In this document: piece after piece, positions 16,921 through 25,483 of the stretch
Position numbering within the stretch: position 1 is the first letter of the stretch
How the letters are laid out: each line of letters starts with the position of its first letter
Source of the DNA: CAMDBL01 sp964498125
Lineage (GTDB): Bacteria; Pseudomonadota; Alphaproteobacteria; Rhizobiales; Hyphomicrobiaceae
NCBI GenBank assembly: GCA_964498125.1
Contig: CAZCGE010000108.1
Coordinates: forward strand, 1 to 64,000
Reading direction: 5' to 3'
DNA: 64,000 bases
The notes under the pieces: model-generated
Database searches by the model: none
What the model was told of the DNA's origin: nothing
Seen by the model: the letters and a program-made list of their open reading frames with translations, nothing else
Program-made: the position numbers and the translations under genes

Positions 16921-18044
16921 TGGCCCGCGCCCCCGCCCTGCAGGAGATCGAGGCGCTGCCCGAGGCCGATCGCCTCGAGGACTTCCCGCACCCGCGCGCC
17001 AGCAAAATCCTCTACGGCTACGCCGGCGCCGAGCGTGAGCTGGCCGGCGCCTTCGCCGGCGGTCGCATGCATCATGCCTGGCTGATCACCGGGCGAGAGG
17101 GCATCGGCAAGGCGACGCTGGCTTACCGTTTCGCCCGCCACGCGCTGGCCAACCCAAGCGAGCGCGACGCCAGGGGCGAAAAACTCGACGTACCCGAGAC
17201 CAGCACCGCCGCGCGCCAGGTGCTGGCCCTGTCGCATCCGGGCCTGCTGCTGCTGCGCCGCCCCTGGGACCACAAGGCCAAGAAGCTGCTGACCGTCATC
17301 TCGGTCGACGAGGTGCGGCGATTGCGTAATTTCCTGGCGCACAGCACGGAGGCCGCGTCCTGGCGCGTCGTCATCGTCGATCAGGCCGACGAACTCAACA
17401 TCAACGCCGCCAACGCGCTGCTGAAATCCCTGGAGGAGCCGCCGGCGCGCACGGTATTCCTGCTCATATCCTCCGAGCCCGGACGGCTGCTGCCGACCAT
17501 CCGCTCACGTTGCCGCCGACTGGATCTGGCGCCGCTGGCGGGCCCGGACTTGCGCCTGGCCGCGCTGCAGGCGATCGGCGCCGCCGAGGTCGGCCCGCCA
17601 GAAGCCAAGCATTGGCCGCTGCTGGAACGGCTGGCGGAGGGCAGCGTGCGCCGCCTGCTGCTGCTCGCCGCCGCCAAGGGGCTGGACCTGCACGAACGCA
17701 TTGCGAGCCTGCTCGCCAACCTGCCGAAGGTCGATTGGGGCGCCGTGCACGCGCTGTCGGACGAGCTGGCCGGCGCCGCCAATGCCCCGCGCTTCGAGCT
17801 GTTCTACGAGCTGCTGCTGGGCGAGCTTTCGCGGCTGATCCGCGCCCGCGCCGGCGGCCAGGGCACGCGTGAGGAGACCGCGCTGGCCGAGCGTCTCATT
17901 GACATGGCCTCGCTTGCCTCATGGGCCGAGCTGTGGGAGAGAATAGCCCGCGAGAAGGCCGAGGCTCTCGCGCTCAATCTCGATCGGAAAACGCTCATCC
18001 TGGAGGTTTTCTCCGGGCTTGCGCGTGCGGCGCGGCCAGCGTAG
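16920..18044 (+). CDS. holB: DNA polymerase III subunit delta prime
   Basis: A 374-residue clamp-loader subunit of the AAA+ fold. HHAWLITGREGIGKATLAYRFAR (about 50-72) contains the Walker A-like GREGIGKAT, and VIVDQADELNINAANALLKSLEEPP carries the degenerate Walker B and sensor region. RSRCRRLDLAPL is the SRC motif that contributes an arginine finger. The zinc module Cys residues of E. coli HolB are absent, which is usual in alphaproteobacteria. The tmk stop overlaps the start by one base. Confidence 0.95.
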   Translation: MARAPALQEIEALPEADRLEDFPHPRASKILYGYAGAERELAGAFAGGRMHHAWLITGREGIGKATLAYRFARHALANPSERDARGEKLDVPETSTAARQVLALSHPGLLLLRRPWDHKAKKLLTVISVDEVRRLRNFLAHSTEAASWRVVIVDQADELNINAANALLKSLEEPPARTVFLLISSEPGRLLPTIRSRCRRLDLAPLAGPDLRLAALQAIGAAEVGPPEAKHWPLLERLAEGSVRRLLLLAAAKGLDLHERIASLLANLPKVDWGAVHALSDELAGAANAPRFELFYELLLGELSRLIRARAGGQGTREETALAERLIDMASLASWAELWERIAREKAEALALNLDRKTLILEVFSGLARAARPA

Positions 18045-18090
18045 GTCGGAGCGAGGCCGGCTGAGTGCAGATGCCGACCTCGCTCCGACC
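18044..18090. repeat. Hairpin repeat between holB and metG
   Basis: A 13-bp perfect inverted repeat, GGTCGGAGCGAGG at 18044-18056 and its complement at 18078-18090, with a 21-nt loop. It begins at the last base of the holB stop codon and ends 16 bp before metG. There is no T run, so a Rho-independent terminator is unlikely. The GTAGGTCGGA opening resembles REP elements. Confidence 0.75.
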
Positions 18091-18106
18091 GACAAAAGGC
18101 ACCGAC

Positions 18107-19711
18107 ATGGCCGCGCCTAGGAAATTCTACATCACGACCGCCATTTCCTACCCCAATGGCGCGCCCCACATCGGCCACGCCTACGAGGCCATCGCCACCG
18201 ATGCGATTGCCCGGTTCGAGCGGCTGGATGGCCAGGACGTCTTCTTCCTCACCGGCACCGACGAGCACGGCCTGAAGATGAAGCAGACGGCGCAGAAGGA
18301 AGGACTATCTCCACGCGCGTTCGCCGACCGCAACTCGGCTCGTTTCCGCGAGATGGCGACGCTGCTCGGCCTGTCCAACGACGACTTCATCCGCACCACC
18401 GAGCCGCGGCATTATGCAGCGTGCGAAGAGCTGTGGCGGCGCATGGAGAAGGCTGGCGACATCTTCAAGAAAAACTACGCCGGCTGGTATTCCGTACGCG
18501 ACGAGGCCTTCTATCGCGAGAGCGAGACCGAGGTCGGCGCCGACGGCGTGCGCATCGCCACGCCGACCAAGACGCCGGTGGAGTGGACCGAGGAGGAGAC
18601 GTTCTTCTTCAGACTGTCGGCCTATGAGAAAAAGCTGCTCGCCCATTACGAGGCGCATCCTGATTTCATCCTGCCGCCGGAGCGGCGCAACGAGGTGATG
18701 AGTTTCGTCAAAGGCGGCCTCGATGATCTCGCCGTCTCGCGCACCACGCTCGACTGGGGCATCCCGGTGCCCGGCGCGCCGGGGCACGTCATGTACGTCT
18801 GGGTCGACGCGCTCAACAACTATGTGACGGCGACGGGCGTGCTCGGCGGAGTCACGCCGGAGGCGGGCAAGGAAAATGCGCCGGAGGCGGACGAGAGGCA
18901 ACACTATTGGCCAGCCGACGTGCACGTGATCGGCAAGGACATCGTCCGCTTCCACGCCGTCTACTGGCCAGCCTTCCTGCTCAGTGCCGGAGTGCCATTG
19001 CCCAAGCGCGTGTTCGGCCACGGCTTTTTGTTCAACAAGGGCGAAAAGATGTCGAAGTCGGTCGGCAACGTCGTCGACCCGTTCGATCTGGTCAACCACT
19101 ACGGCCTCGACCAGGTGCGCTATTTCTTCCTGCGCGAGGTCGCCTTCGGCCAGGACGGCAGCTATGACCCCGACACCATCAAGAACCGCATCAATGCGGA
19201 CCTGGCCAACGGCCTCGGCAATCTCGCCCAGCGCTCGCTGTCGATGATCAACAAGGGTTTTGGCGGCGAGGTGCCGGCACCGGGCGTGTTCACGGCCGCC
19301 GACACAGCGCTGCTGCATCAGGCCGACGCGCTGTACGGTCTGTGCCGCACGGCGATGGATCGGCAGGCCATCAAGTCCGCGCTCGATGCGGTGTGGGCGG
19401 TGGTCGGCGAGGCCGACCGCTATTTCACGGCCGAAAAACCGTTCGACAAGACCATCAGCGCGGAGCGCAAGGGCACGATCCTCTACGTTGCCGCCGAGGT
19501 CGTGCGCCAGATCGCGATCCTGGCGCAGCCGGCGATGCCGATGTCGGCGAACAAGGTGCTCGATCTGCTGGGGCAGACGGCTCAGAGCCGCACGTTCGCA
19601 GCACTCGGGGCCACGGGCCGATTGACGCCTGGCCTAACGCTGCCCGCGCCGGTCGGCGTATTCCCGCGCTACATCGATCCGGAGGCGGAGGGCGCGCCGA
19701 AGCGCAAGTAG
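18107..19711 (+). CDS. metG: Methionyl-tRNA synthetase
   Basis: A 534-residue class I aminoacyl-tRNA synthetase that charges tRNA-Met. Signature motifs are PNGAPHIGHAYEA near residue 17 (HIGH) and NKGEKMSKSVGN near 313 (KMSKS). TGTDEHGLKMKQ and GIPVPGAPGHVMYVWVDAL are typical. The protein is of the short, zinc-free alphaproteobacterial type with no C-terminal EMAPII-like domain, which fits its length. The ATG at 18107 is preferred over an upstream in-frame start because the catalytic fold starts at KFYITTAISYPN. It follows the holB hairpin. Confidence 0.97.
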   Translation: MAAPRKFYITTAISYPNGAPHIGHAYEAIATDAIARFERLDGQDVFFLTGTDEHGLKMKQTAQKEGLSPRAFADRNSARFREMATLLGLSNDDFIRTTEPRHYAACEELWRRMEKAGDIFKKNYAGWYSVRDEAFYRESETEVGADGVRIATPTKTPVEWTEEETFFFRLSAYEKKLLAHYEAHPDFILPPERRNEVMSFVKGGLDDLAVSRTTLDWGIPVPGAPGHVMYVWVDALNNYVTATGVLGGVTPEAGKENAPEADERQHYWPADVHVIGKDIVRFHAVYWPAFLLSAGVPLPKRVFGHGFLFNKGEKMSKSVGNVVDPFDLVNHYGLDQVRYFFLREVAFGQDGSYDPDTIKNRINADLANGLGNLAQRSLSMINKGFGGEVPAPGVFTAADTALLHQADALYGLCRTAMDRQAIKSALDAVWAVVGEADRYFTAEKPFDKTISAERKGTILYVAAEVVRQIAILAQPAMPMSANKVLDLLGQTAQSRTFAALGATGRLTPGLTLPAPVGVFPRYIDPEAEGAPKRK

Positions 19712-19737
19712 GTTGCGACCGCGCTCAGGTCGGCGGA

Positions 19738-20079
19738 TCAGCTGATGGGCTTGCAGCGTTGCCAGACTTCGGGAGCCCCGGTCTGGCCAGCGCGCGTCAG
19801 ATGCACGAGCTCCTGGCCACGGATCATCAACATCGATATTTCGCTCCCCGCTCCGGGCTCGTTGGCTGGCACGACGTAGACGAACCTGTAGCGGTAATAC
19901 TGGCCCTGCACGGTGTTGCGGCCGGGGGTGATGATGGTGTTGCCTTCGATGACGAAATGGCTGCCGCCGAAGCACCAATCGCCATCAATGGCGTCGGCGC
20001 GCGCGGGCGCCGCAAAAAGGCAGGCCGCGGATACACTGATGGTCGCCGCGATGATCGAGGCGCGAGGCCGCTGCCGCAT
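19738..20079 (-). CDS. Small secreted hypothetical protein
   Basis: A 113-residue protein with a clear Sec signal peptide: basic MRQRPR, a hydrophobic core and a cleavage site APARA/DA near residue 29. The mature part of about 85 residues starts IDGDWCFGGSHFVIEG and ends in WQRCKP, giving two Cys that could form a periplasmic disulphide. It is probably a beta-sandwich or barrel that recurs in Rhizobiales, but I cannot name a family. GGGGAG 6 nt upstream supports the start. It is convergent with metG. Confidence 0.7.
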   Translation of the reverse strand: MRQRPRASIIAATISVSAACLFAAPARADAIDGDWCFGGSHFVIEGNTIITPGRNTVQGQYYRYRFVYVVPANEPGAGSEISMLMIRGQELVHLTRAGQTGAPEVWQRCKPIS

Positions 20080-20168
20080 GTTGCACTCCCCAGATCTGCA
20101 CCGGCCCTGCGCCGGCAGCCCAGTCTATGCACATTTTCCAGCATCAACCAAATGGCCACGGCTCGGTC

Positions 20169-20195
20169 GGGGTCAGACCCGCGGGGTCTGACCCC
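20169..20195. repeat. REP-like palindrome, GGGGTCAGACCC family
   Basis: Arms GGGGTCAGACCC (20169-20180) and GGGTCTGACCCC (20184-20195) form a 12-bp perfect stem with a 3-nt loop. It lies about 50 bp upstream of the tatD start. Other copies are at 37765, 37862, 44639, 44953, 56846-56945, 59204 and 59313. Confidence 0.9.
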
Positions 20196-20243
20196 ATGCT
20201 CCGAGGCGCTTGCGCCGAGGATCATTTCAGCTATGACAGGATC

Positions 20244-21050
20244 ATGCTCGTCGATCACCATTGCCACCTGGACTTCCCGCAATTCACCGAACAGCGCGAT
20301 GCCATCGTCGCGCGCGCGGCGGCGGCCGGCGTCGGCATGCTGGTGACGATATCGACACGCATCCGCCGCTTTCCCGAGATCCTGGCGATCGCCCAGGCCT
20401 ATCCCAATGTTTTCTGCTCGGTCGGCACGCATCCCCACCATGCCGACGAGGAAGCCGACATCGAGCTGTCGGAGATCGTCCGCCTGTCGGCCCATCCCAA
20501 GGTGGTCGCGGTGGGCGAAGCCGGGCTCGACTATTTCCACAAGCGCTCGACGCCAAACAACCAGGCCGACGGTTTCCGCCGCCATATCCGGGCGGCGCGC
20601 GAGACTGGCCTGCCGTTGGAAATCCACTCCCGCGACGCGGAAGCCGATACCGCCCGCATCCTGGAAGAGGAGCACAAGGCCGGCGGTCCGTTCCCGGCGC
20701 TGTTGCATTGCTTCACCGGCGGCCGGGAGCTGGCCATGCGCGCGCTCGAACTTGGACTCTACATCTCCTTTTCCGGCGTGATCAGCTTCAAGAAGTCGGA
20801 CGCGCTGCGCGCGGTGGCGGCCGAGGCGCCACTCGACCGGCTGCTTGTCGAGACCGATGCGCCGTACTTGGCGCCCGATCCATTCCGCGGCAAGACCAAC
20901 GAGCCGGCCTATGTCGTGCATACCGCCGCGGCCCTTGCCGGCGCCAAAGGTCTGAGTACGGCAGAGATTGCCAATGCCACCACCGACAATTTCTTCCGCC
21001 TGTTCAAGAAGGCGCCGCGCTCGGCACTGCGGGCGGGTGCCGCCGCATGA
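20244..21050 (+). CDS. tatD: TatD family metal-dependent hydrolase
   Basis: A 268-residue TIM-barrel nuclease or hydrolase. Metal-binding motifs are DHHCHLDFP at the N terminus (HxH), GEAGLDYF (Glu), EIHSRDA (His), LHCFTGG (His) and VETDAPYLAP (Asp), the complete TatD set. The relatives YcfH and TatD have DNase and quality-control activities. The ATG at 20244 begins directly before the first metal motif; longer frames read through a REP element. It follows metG as in many alphaproteobacteria. Its stop overlaps the start of the MBL gene (ATGA), indicating coupling. Confidence 0.93.
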   Translation: MLVDHHCHLDFPQFTEQRDAIVARAAAAGVGMLVTISTRIRRFPEILAIAQAYPNVFCSVGTHPHHADEEADIELSEIVRLSAHPKVVAVGEAGLDYFHKRSTPNNQADGFRRHIRAARETGLPLEIHSRDAEADTARILEEEHKAGGPFPALLHCFTGGRELAMRALELGLYISFSGVISFKKSDALRAVAAEAPLDRLLVETDAPYLAPDPFRGKTNEPAYVVHTAAALAGAKGLSTAEIANATTDNFFRLFKKAPRSALRAGAAA

Positions 21051-21847
21051 GCCGCCATCGCCTGACCATCCTCGGCTGCGGCTCATCTGGGGGCGTGCCG
21101 CGCATCGGCAACAACTGGGGCGCCTGTGACGCGAGCGAGCCCAGGAACCGGCGCCGGCGCTGTGCAGTGCTGGTGGAGCGGTACGGCGATGCCGGCGCCA
21201 CGCAAGTGCTGGTCGACACCCCGCCCGACATCCGCGAACAGCTGCTCGCCGTGCGCATCGAGCAGCTCGACGGTGTTCTGTTCACGCATGATCACGCCGA
21301 CCACACGCACGGCATCGACGACTTGCGCATGGTTGCCTACAACATGCGCCGCCGCGTCGACGTCTACGCCGATCCGCCGACCCGCGACGGCCTGATGAGC
21401 CGGTTCGGTTATTGCTTCACCGGTACGCCCAGCGGCAACTATCCCGCGATCCTGACCGCCCGCGACATCCGCGCGCCCGAGCCGGTGACGATCGATGGAC
21501 GCGGCGGGGCCATCCGCGTGGTGCCGATTCCGCAAGCGCACGGCGATATCGGCTCGCTGGGATTCCGCTTCGGCAACATCGCCTATTCCCCGGATATTTC
21601 CGATGTGCCGGAGGCCTCGCTGCCGCTGCTCGAGGGCCTCGACGTGTGGATCATCGACGCATTGCGCTACATCCCGCATCCGAGCCACCTGACGGTCAAG
21701 CAGGCGCTGGCTTGGATCGACAAGGTCAAGCCAAAACGCGCCATCCTCACGCATCTGCATATCGATCTCGACTACAAGGCGCTCAAGCGCGAGCTGCCAG
21801 CCCACGTCGAGCCGGCATTCGACGGCATGGAGATCGTCTGGGATTAG
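21047..21847 (+). CDS. MBL fold metallo-hydrolase (PhnP/lactamase_B_2 type)
   Basis: A 266-residue metallo-beta-lactamase-fold hydrolase with two metals. It starts LTILGCGSSGGVPRIGNNWG and has FTHDHADHTHGID (HxHxDH), PIPQAHGDIGSLGFRFG (third His), SPDISDVP (Asp) and LTHLHIDLDY (fourth His). This arrangement matches PhnP-like phosphodiesterases, but no phn gene is near, and in this tatD-linked position its substrate is unknown. The TatD stop overlaps the ATG. Its stop codon TAG is the first base triplet of a dispersed repeat. Confidence 0.92.
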   Translation: MSRHRLTILGCGSSGGVPRIGNNWGACDASEPRNRRRRCAVLVERYGDAGATQVLVDTPPDIREQLLAVRIEQLDGVLFTHDHADHTHGIDDLRMVAYNMRRRVDVYADPPTRDGLMSRFGYCFTGTPSGNYPAILTARDIRAPEPVTIDGRGGAIRVVPIPQAHGDIGSLGFRFGNIAYSPDISDVPEASLPLLEGLDVWIIDALRYIPHPSHLTVKQALAWIDKVKPKRAILTHLHIDLDYKALKRELPAHVEPAFDGMEIVWD

Positions 21848-21950
21848 AGCATTTTCCGCCAAAGTGGGCACCGGTTTGGCGTGAGACAAATGCGACAAAC
21901 AAAGGACTGGAGCATTTTCCGCTGATTCAATTGGAGTGGAAAGCGCTCTA
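21845..21950. repeat. Dispersed alphaproteobacterial intergenic repeat, copy 2
   Basis: This 106-bp element matches copy 1 (8851-8956), including AAGTGGGCACCGGTTTGGCG and GCGACAAACAAAGGAC. It fills the whole gap between the converging MBL and engB genes, and both TAG stop codons are provided by its inverted ends (TAGAGC and GCTCTA). It probably also separates convergent transcription. Confidence 0.88.
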
Positions 21951-22640
21951 GACGGCTCGCCGTTCGGCGACCAGCCGCGCCATGGCCGCCTTGAGTTCAT
22001 CGAGGCCGGTGCCCTTGGTCGCGGACGTCGCCATGACTTCGGGCAGCGCCGCGGGATGTGACGTCAACGTTGCTTCCGTCTTGGATATCACGGCGGACAG
22101 CGCCTTCACGCTGATCTTGTCGGCCTTGGTCAGGATGATCTGGTAGGAGACCGCGGCCTCGTTCATCAGTGTCATGACGCCCAGATCGACGGGCTTGAGG
22201 CCATGGCGCGCATCGATCAGCAGCAGGACGCGGGCCAGCGTCACCCGGCCGCGCAGGTAGCTTCTGACCAGCTCGTTCCAGGCATCGACCTTGTCTTTGG
22301 GCGCCTCGGCGAAACCGTAGCCCGGCATATCGACGAGATAGAGCGAGACGGCCTGGCAATCGAAGAAATTGATTTCCTGGGTACGGCCCGGCGTGTTGGA
22401 GGTCCGAGCCAGTCGGCCGTGGCCGGCCATGGCGTTGATCAGGCTCGACTTGCCGACATTCGAGCGGCCGGCGAACGCGATCTCCGGACGGTCGGCGGGC
22501 GGCAGGTGCTCGAGGCCGACGACGCCCTTGAGAAACGTCCATGACTGCGCCAGCAACCGGCTGCCGGCTGCGATCTCGTCGGCGTCATACTGCGCGCGCT
22601 CGATCATGACGCTTGGCATCTCTGCTTGCGCTGGCCGCAC
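21948..22640 (-). CDS. engB: Ribosome biogenesis GTP-binding protein EngB/YihA
   Basis: A 230-residue GTPase needed for 50S assembly. All G motifs are visible: G1 GRSNVGKSSL, G2 TPGRTQ, G3 DMPGYG, G4 TKAD and G5 TSATKGTG. The N-terminal extension before the G domain (about 50 residues) is common in alphaproteobacteria. The 22640 start is GTG with AAGG about 9 nt upstream; an ATG at 22619 is an alternative. It follows yidC by about 30 bp in the order rpmH-rnpA-yidC-engB. Confidence 0.95.
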   Translation of the reverse strand: MRPAQAEMPSVMIERAQYDADEIAAGSRLLAQSWTFLKGVVGLEHLPPADRPEIAFAGRSNVGKSSLINAMAGHGRLARTSNTPGRTQEINFFDCQAVSLYLVDMPGYGFAEAPKDKVDAWNELVRSYLRGRVTLARVLLLIDARHGLKPVDLGVMTLMNEAAVSYQIILTKADKISVKALSAVISKTEATLTSHPAALPEVMATSATKGTGLDELKAAMARLVAERRAV

Positions 22641-22669
22641 CGGGGCACCTTCAGCGGCAGCCCTCGCTG

Positions 22670-24559
22670 CTATTTGGGCGGCTTGCGTTTGAACAATTCG
22701 AGCAGCGGCCCGAGATTTTTCTTGAGGTTGTCGACCAGCGGCACATCGGTGCCCTGCTTCTTCATGATGTAATATTGCTGGATCAGCGACAGCACGTTGT
22801 TCCAGGCCCAGTAGATCACCAGGCCGGAGGCAAAGCCCCCGAGCATGAAGGTGAACATCACCGGCATCCAGTTGAAGATCATCTGCTGGGTGGGATCAGG
22901 CTGCTGCGGGTTCAGCTGCATCTGCAGCCACATGGTGATGCCCATGATGATTGGCCACACGCCCATCGTGTAGCCGAGCAGATACGGCTCGAGCGGCATG
23001 TACGGCAGCAACCCGAACAGGTTGCTGATCGAGGTCGGATCTGGCGCCGACAAATCCTCGATCCAGCCGAAGAACGACGCGTGCCGCATATCGAGCGTGA
23101 TGAACAGCACCTTGTAGAGGGCGAAGAACACGGGGATTTGCAGCAGGATCGGCAGGCAACCGGCCAGCGGGTTGATCTTCTGCTTGGCGTAAAGCTCCAT
23201 CAGCGCCTTCTGCTGGCCCGCCTTGTCGTCCTTCAGCCGCTCGCGGATGCGCTCCATCTCCGGCTGCAGCTTTTTCATCTTCGCCATCGACTCGTAGGCT
23301 TTGTTGGCGAGCGGGAAAAACGCGGCCTTGACGATCACGGTCACGGCCAGGATGGCGAGGCCGAAATTGCCGAGGAATTTGTAGAGCCAGTTGATCAGGT
23401 GGAAGAGCGGAATGGTGATGAAATAGAACCAGCCCCAATCGATCATGTAGTTGAACTGCTTGATCTTCAGGTCTTCGCCGTAATTTTCGATCAGCGCCAC
23501 CTGCTTGGCGCCTGCGAACAGACTGCTTTCAATGGTCGCCTTCTGCCCTGCCGCGGCCTTGATCGGCAGCAGCCCGTAATCGACGTAGTAGAACTCCTTG
23601 CGACCGCCGGTCGCCTTGGCACCGTTGAATGTCGCGCTGAAGCTCGAGGCTTGCGGCGGGATCAGGGCGGCGGCCCAGTACTTGTCGGTCATGCCGACCC
23701 AGCCGCCGGTTTTGTTGTCGAAGGTCTTGCGGAAGCCGTCTTTCTGGGCGTCGGAGTAGGTGAATTCCTTGAGGCCTTCCTCGCCGGCGATGCCGAGCAA
23801 GCCTTCGTGCTGGATGTAGAAGCCCTCGGTCTTGGGCGTGCCGAAGCGATACAGCCGGGCGTAGCTCGACAGCGCGATCTCCGCGCCGGTCTTGTTCTCG
23901 ACCTCGTCGGCGATCTTGAACATGTAGTTCTGATCCACCGAGATGGTGCGCCGGAACACCAGCCCCTCGCCATTCTCCCAAACCAGCGTCACCGGCGCGC
24001 CAGGCGTCAGTGACTGGGATTTCTCCAGCCGCCAGAGCGTCTCGCCGTCGGGAACCTTGTGCTGGGCGCCGGGCGGGTTCAACCAGCCGTACTCGGCGAA
24101 ATAGGACTCTGCATACTCGAACGGCGCGAACAGAACGATGTTGGCGCTCTTGGGATCGGCCGTCTCGCGGTAGCGGGTGAGCACCAAATCATCGATCCGG
24201 GCGCCTTTGAGGGATAGCGATCCCTTCAGCGTCGGCGTCTCGATGGCAACCCTCTGGGTCAGCTTCAGGGCCTCTTCGCGCGTCACCGTCTTGACCGCCG
24301 CGGCGGCCGTCACGGCAGCCGGCGCCGCGCCAGGCGCTGCTGCGCCAGGGGCCGTTGGCACCGAGGGCGCCGGCACACCGCCAGGACCGGACTGGCCAGG
24401 ACTTGTCTGAGTAGTCTGCTCCGGCTTGGCGCGCTGTCGCTCCTGCTCGTCCTTGAGCTTGGGTCCGGCGAAGAAATATTGCCACCCGACGAGCACGACC
24501 ATCGACAGCACGATGGCGAGCAAGAGGTTCTTCTGACTGTCGGGCTGCTGGGTTTGCAT
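22670..24559 (-). CDS. yidC: Membrane protein insertase YidC
   Basis: A 629-residue inner-membrane insertase. An N-terminal transmembrane anchor (about 10-27) is followed by a Pro/Ala/Gln-rich linker (40-95), the large periplasmic domain (about 100-370) and the conserved C-terminal core with five transmembrane segments. Core motifs are NWLYKFLGNFGLAIL, AKMKKLQPEMERIRERL (cytoplasmic coiled hairpin), LYAKQKINPLAGCLPILLQ and the P-rich FFALYKVLF. It inserts proteins such as ATP synthase subunit c, alone or with SecYEG. The usual yidD gene between rnpA and yidC is missing. Confidence 0.97.
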   Translation of the reverse strand: MQTQQPDSQKNLLLAIVLSMVVLVGWQYFFAGPKLKDEQERQRAKPEQTTQTSPGQSGPGGVPAPSVPTAPGAAAPGAAPAAVTAAAAVKTVTREEALKLTQRVAIETPTLKGSLSLKGARIDDLVLTRYRETADPKSANIVLFAPFEYAESYFAEYGWLNPPGAQHKVPDGETLWRLEKSQSLTPGAPVTLVWENGEGLVFRRTISVDQNYMFKIADEVENKTGAEIALSSYARLYRFGTPKTEGFYIQHEGLLGIAGEEGLKEFTYSDAQKDGFRKTFDNKTGGWVGMTDKYWAAALIPPQASSFSATFNGAKATGGRKEFYYVDYGLLPIKAAAGQKATIESSLFAGAKQVALIENYGEDLKIKQFNYMIDWGWFYFITIPLFHLINWLYKFLGNFGLAILAVTVIVKAAFFPLANKAYESMAKMKKLQPEMERIRERLKDDKAGQQKALMELYAKQKINPLAGCLPILLQIPVFFALYKVLFITLDMRHASFFGWIEDLSAPDPTSISNLFGLLPYMPLEPYLLGYTMGVWPIIMGITMWLQMQLNPQQPDPTQQMIFNWMPVMFTFMLGGFASGLVIYWAWNNVLSLIQQYYIMKKQGTDVPLVDNLKKNLGPLLELFKRKPPK

Positions 24560-24646
24560 CGGTCTACTCGGCTGGTCTGCTGCGATCGACCGGCTTGGCG
24601 CGGTCGCCCGGGCATCATTTAGTTCTGGAGCCGGCGGAAAACAGGC

Positions 24647-25030
24647 TCAGCGGCTCGTCATAGTGCGATCTTTTCCGCGCTGCTGACCTGGTCCGGGTCG
24701 ATGCACGCGCGCGAACGCGATCTCGATATCCCGTGCCAGGTCGGCGAACGGACGCTCCAGCGCCGGTCCGCGCGCAATCAGCACGTAGTCGTGGTCGACC
24801 CGGGCGTTGGTCGCCGCCACCAGCCGAACGGCCTCGCGCAGACGGCGGCGGATGCGATTGCGGGTCACTGCCTTGCCGAGCTGCTTCGTCACCGTGAAGC
24901 CGAAACGCGCCTGGCTGCCTGTCGTCGGACCGGTCCGCGGCTTGGTCTCCAGCACGAAACTCGCTGTCGCCCAGCGCGCGCCGCCCCTGATCCGCAAGAA
25001 TTCCGAACGGCGCTGCAGCGTTACGATCAT
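24647..25030 (-). CDS. rnpA: Ribonuclease P protein component
   Basis: A 127-residue basic protein that binds the RNase P RNA. RFGFTVTKQLGKAVTRNRIRRRLREAVR (split here as RFGFTVTKQLGKAV and TRNRIRRRLREA) is the RNR signature, and DYVLIARG precedes the last helix. The ATG at 25030 (MIVTLQRRSEFLRIR) matches the start of relatives. It lies between rpmH and yidC, the normal position, with 84 bp to rpmH and 87 bp to yidC. Confidence 0.96.
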   Translation of the reverse strand: MIVTLQRRSEFLRIRGGARWATASFVLETKPRTGPTTGSQARFGFTVTKQLGKAVTRNRIRRRLREAVRLVAATNARVDHDYVLIARGPALERPFADLARDIEIAFARVHRPGPGQQRGKDRTMTSR

Positions 25031-25114
25031 GGCAACTGGTCTGAGTGCTGGCAGCCAAAACAGGGGCCGTGCGCTGACGCTCGGGCAATCCGGCAATACC
25101 ACCAGGGCAGGCCG

Positions 25115-25249
25115 TCACGCTGAAAGGCGCTTGCGGCCCTTGGAACGGCGGCGTGCAATGACGCGAGCGCCGCCGGCGGTCTGCATGCGCGCCCGGAAGC
25201 CGTGGCGACGCTTGCGCACGAGGCGGCTTGGCTGGTAAGTCCGTTTCAC
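25115..25249 (-). CDS. rpmH: 50S ribosomal protein L34
   Basis: A 44-residue basic protein that starts with GTG and reads KRTYQPSRLVRKRRHGF, then ARMQTAGGARVIARRRSKG and RKRLSA, an unmistakable L34. AGGGAGA lies 6 nt before the GTG. A GTG start is common for rpmH in Rhizobiales. It is the first gene of the rpmH-rnpA-yidC-engB group; no dnaA is within the window. Confidence 0.97.
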   Translation of the reverse strand: MKRTYQPSRLVRKRRHGFRARMQTAGGARVIARRRSKGRKRLSA

Positions 25250-25483
25250 GGGTGTCTCCCTGACGTAATGTGGCGACGACGCTCACCGCGGCGATCATCG
25301 AAGTTCATATACCTGCAAACGCAAGCCGACCGCTCGCGTCGTGCGCGCGCAGCCGACAGGCAGGGCTTGCAATGTCCGCAGCTTATAGGCACCAGGACAA
25401 TAGGAAGTCAATTGGCGCACGCCCCCGGCGGCGGCAGGCCAGACCGGGCCGCCTATTCGAGCCGTCCACACATGGGGGAGGGC

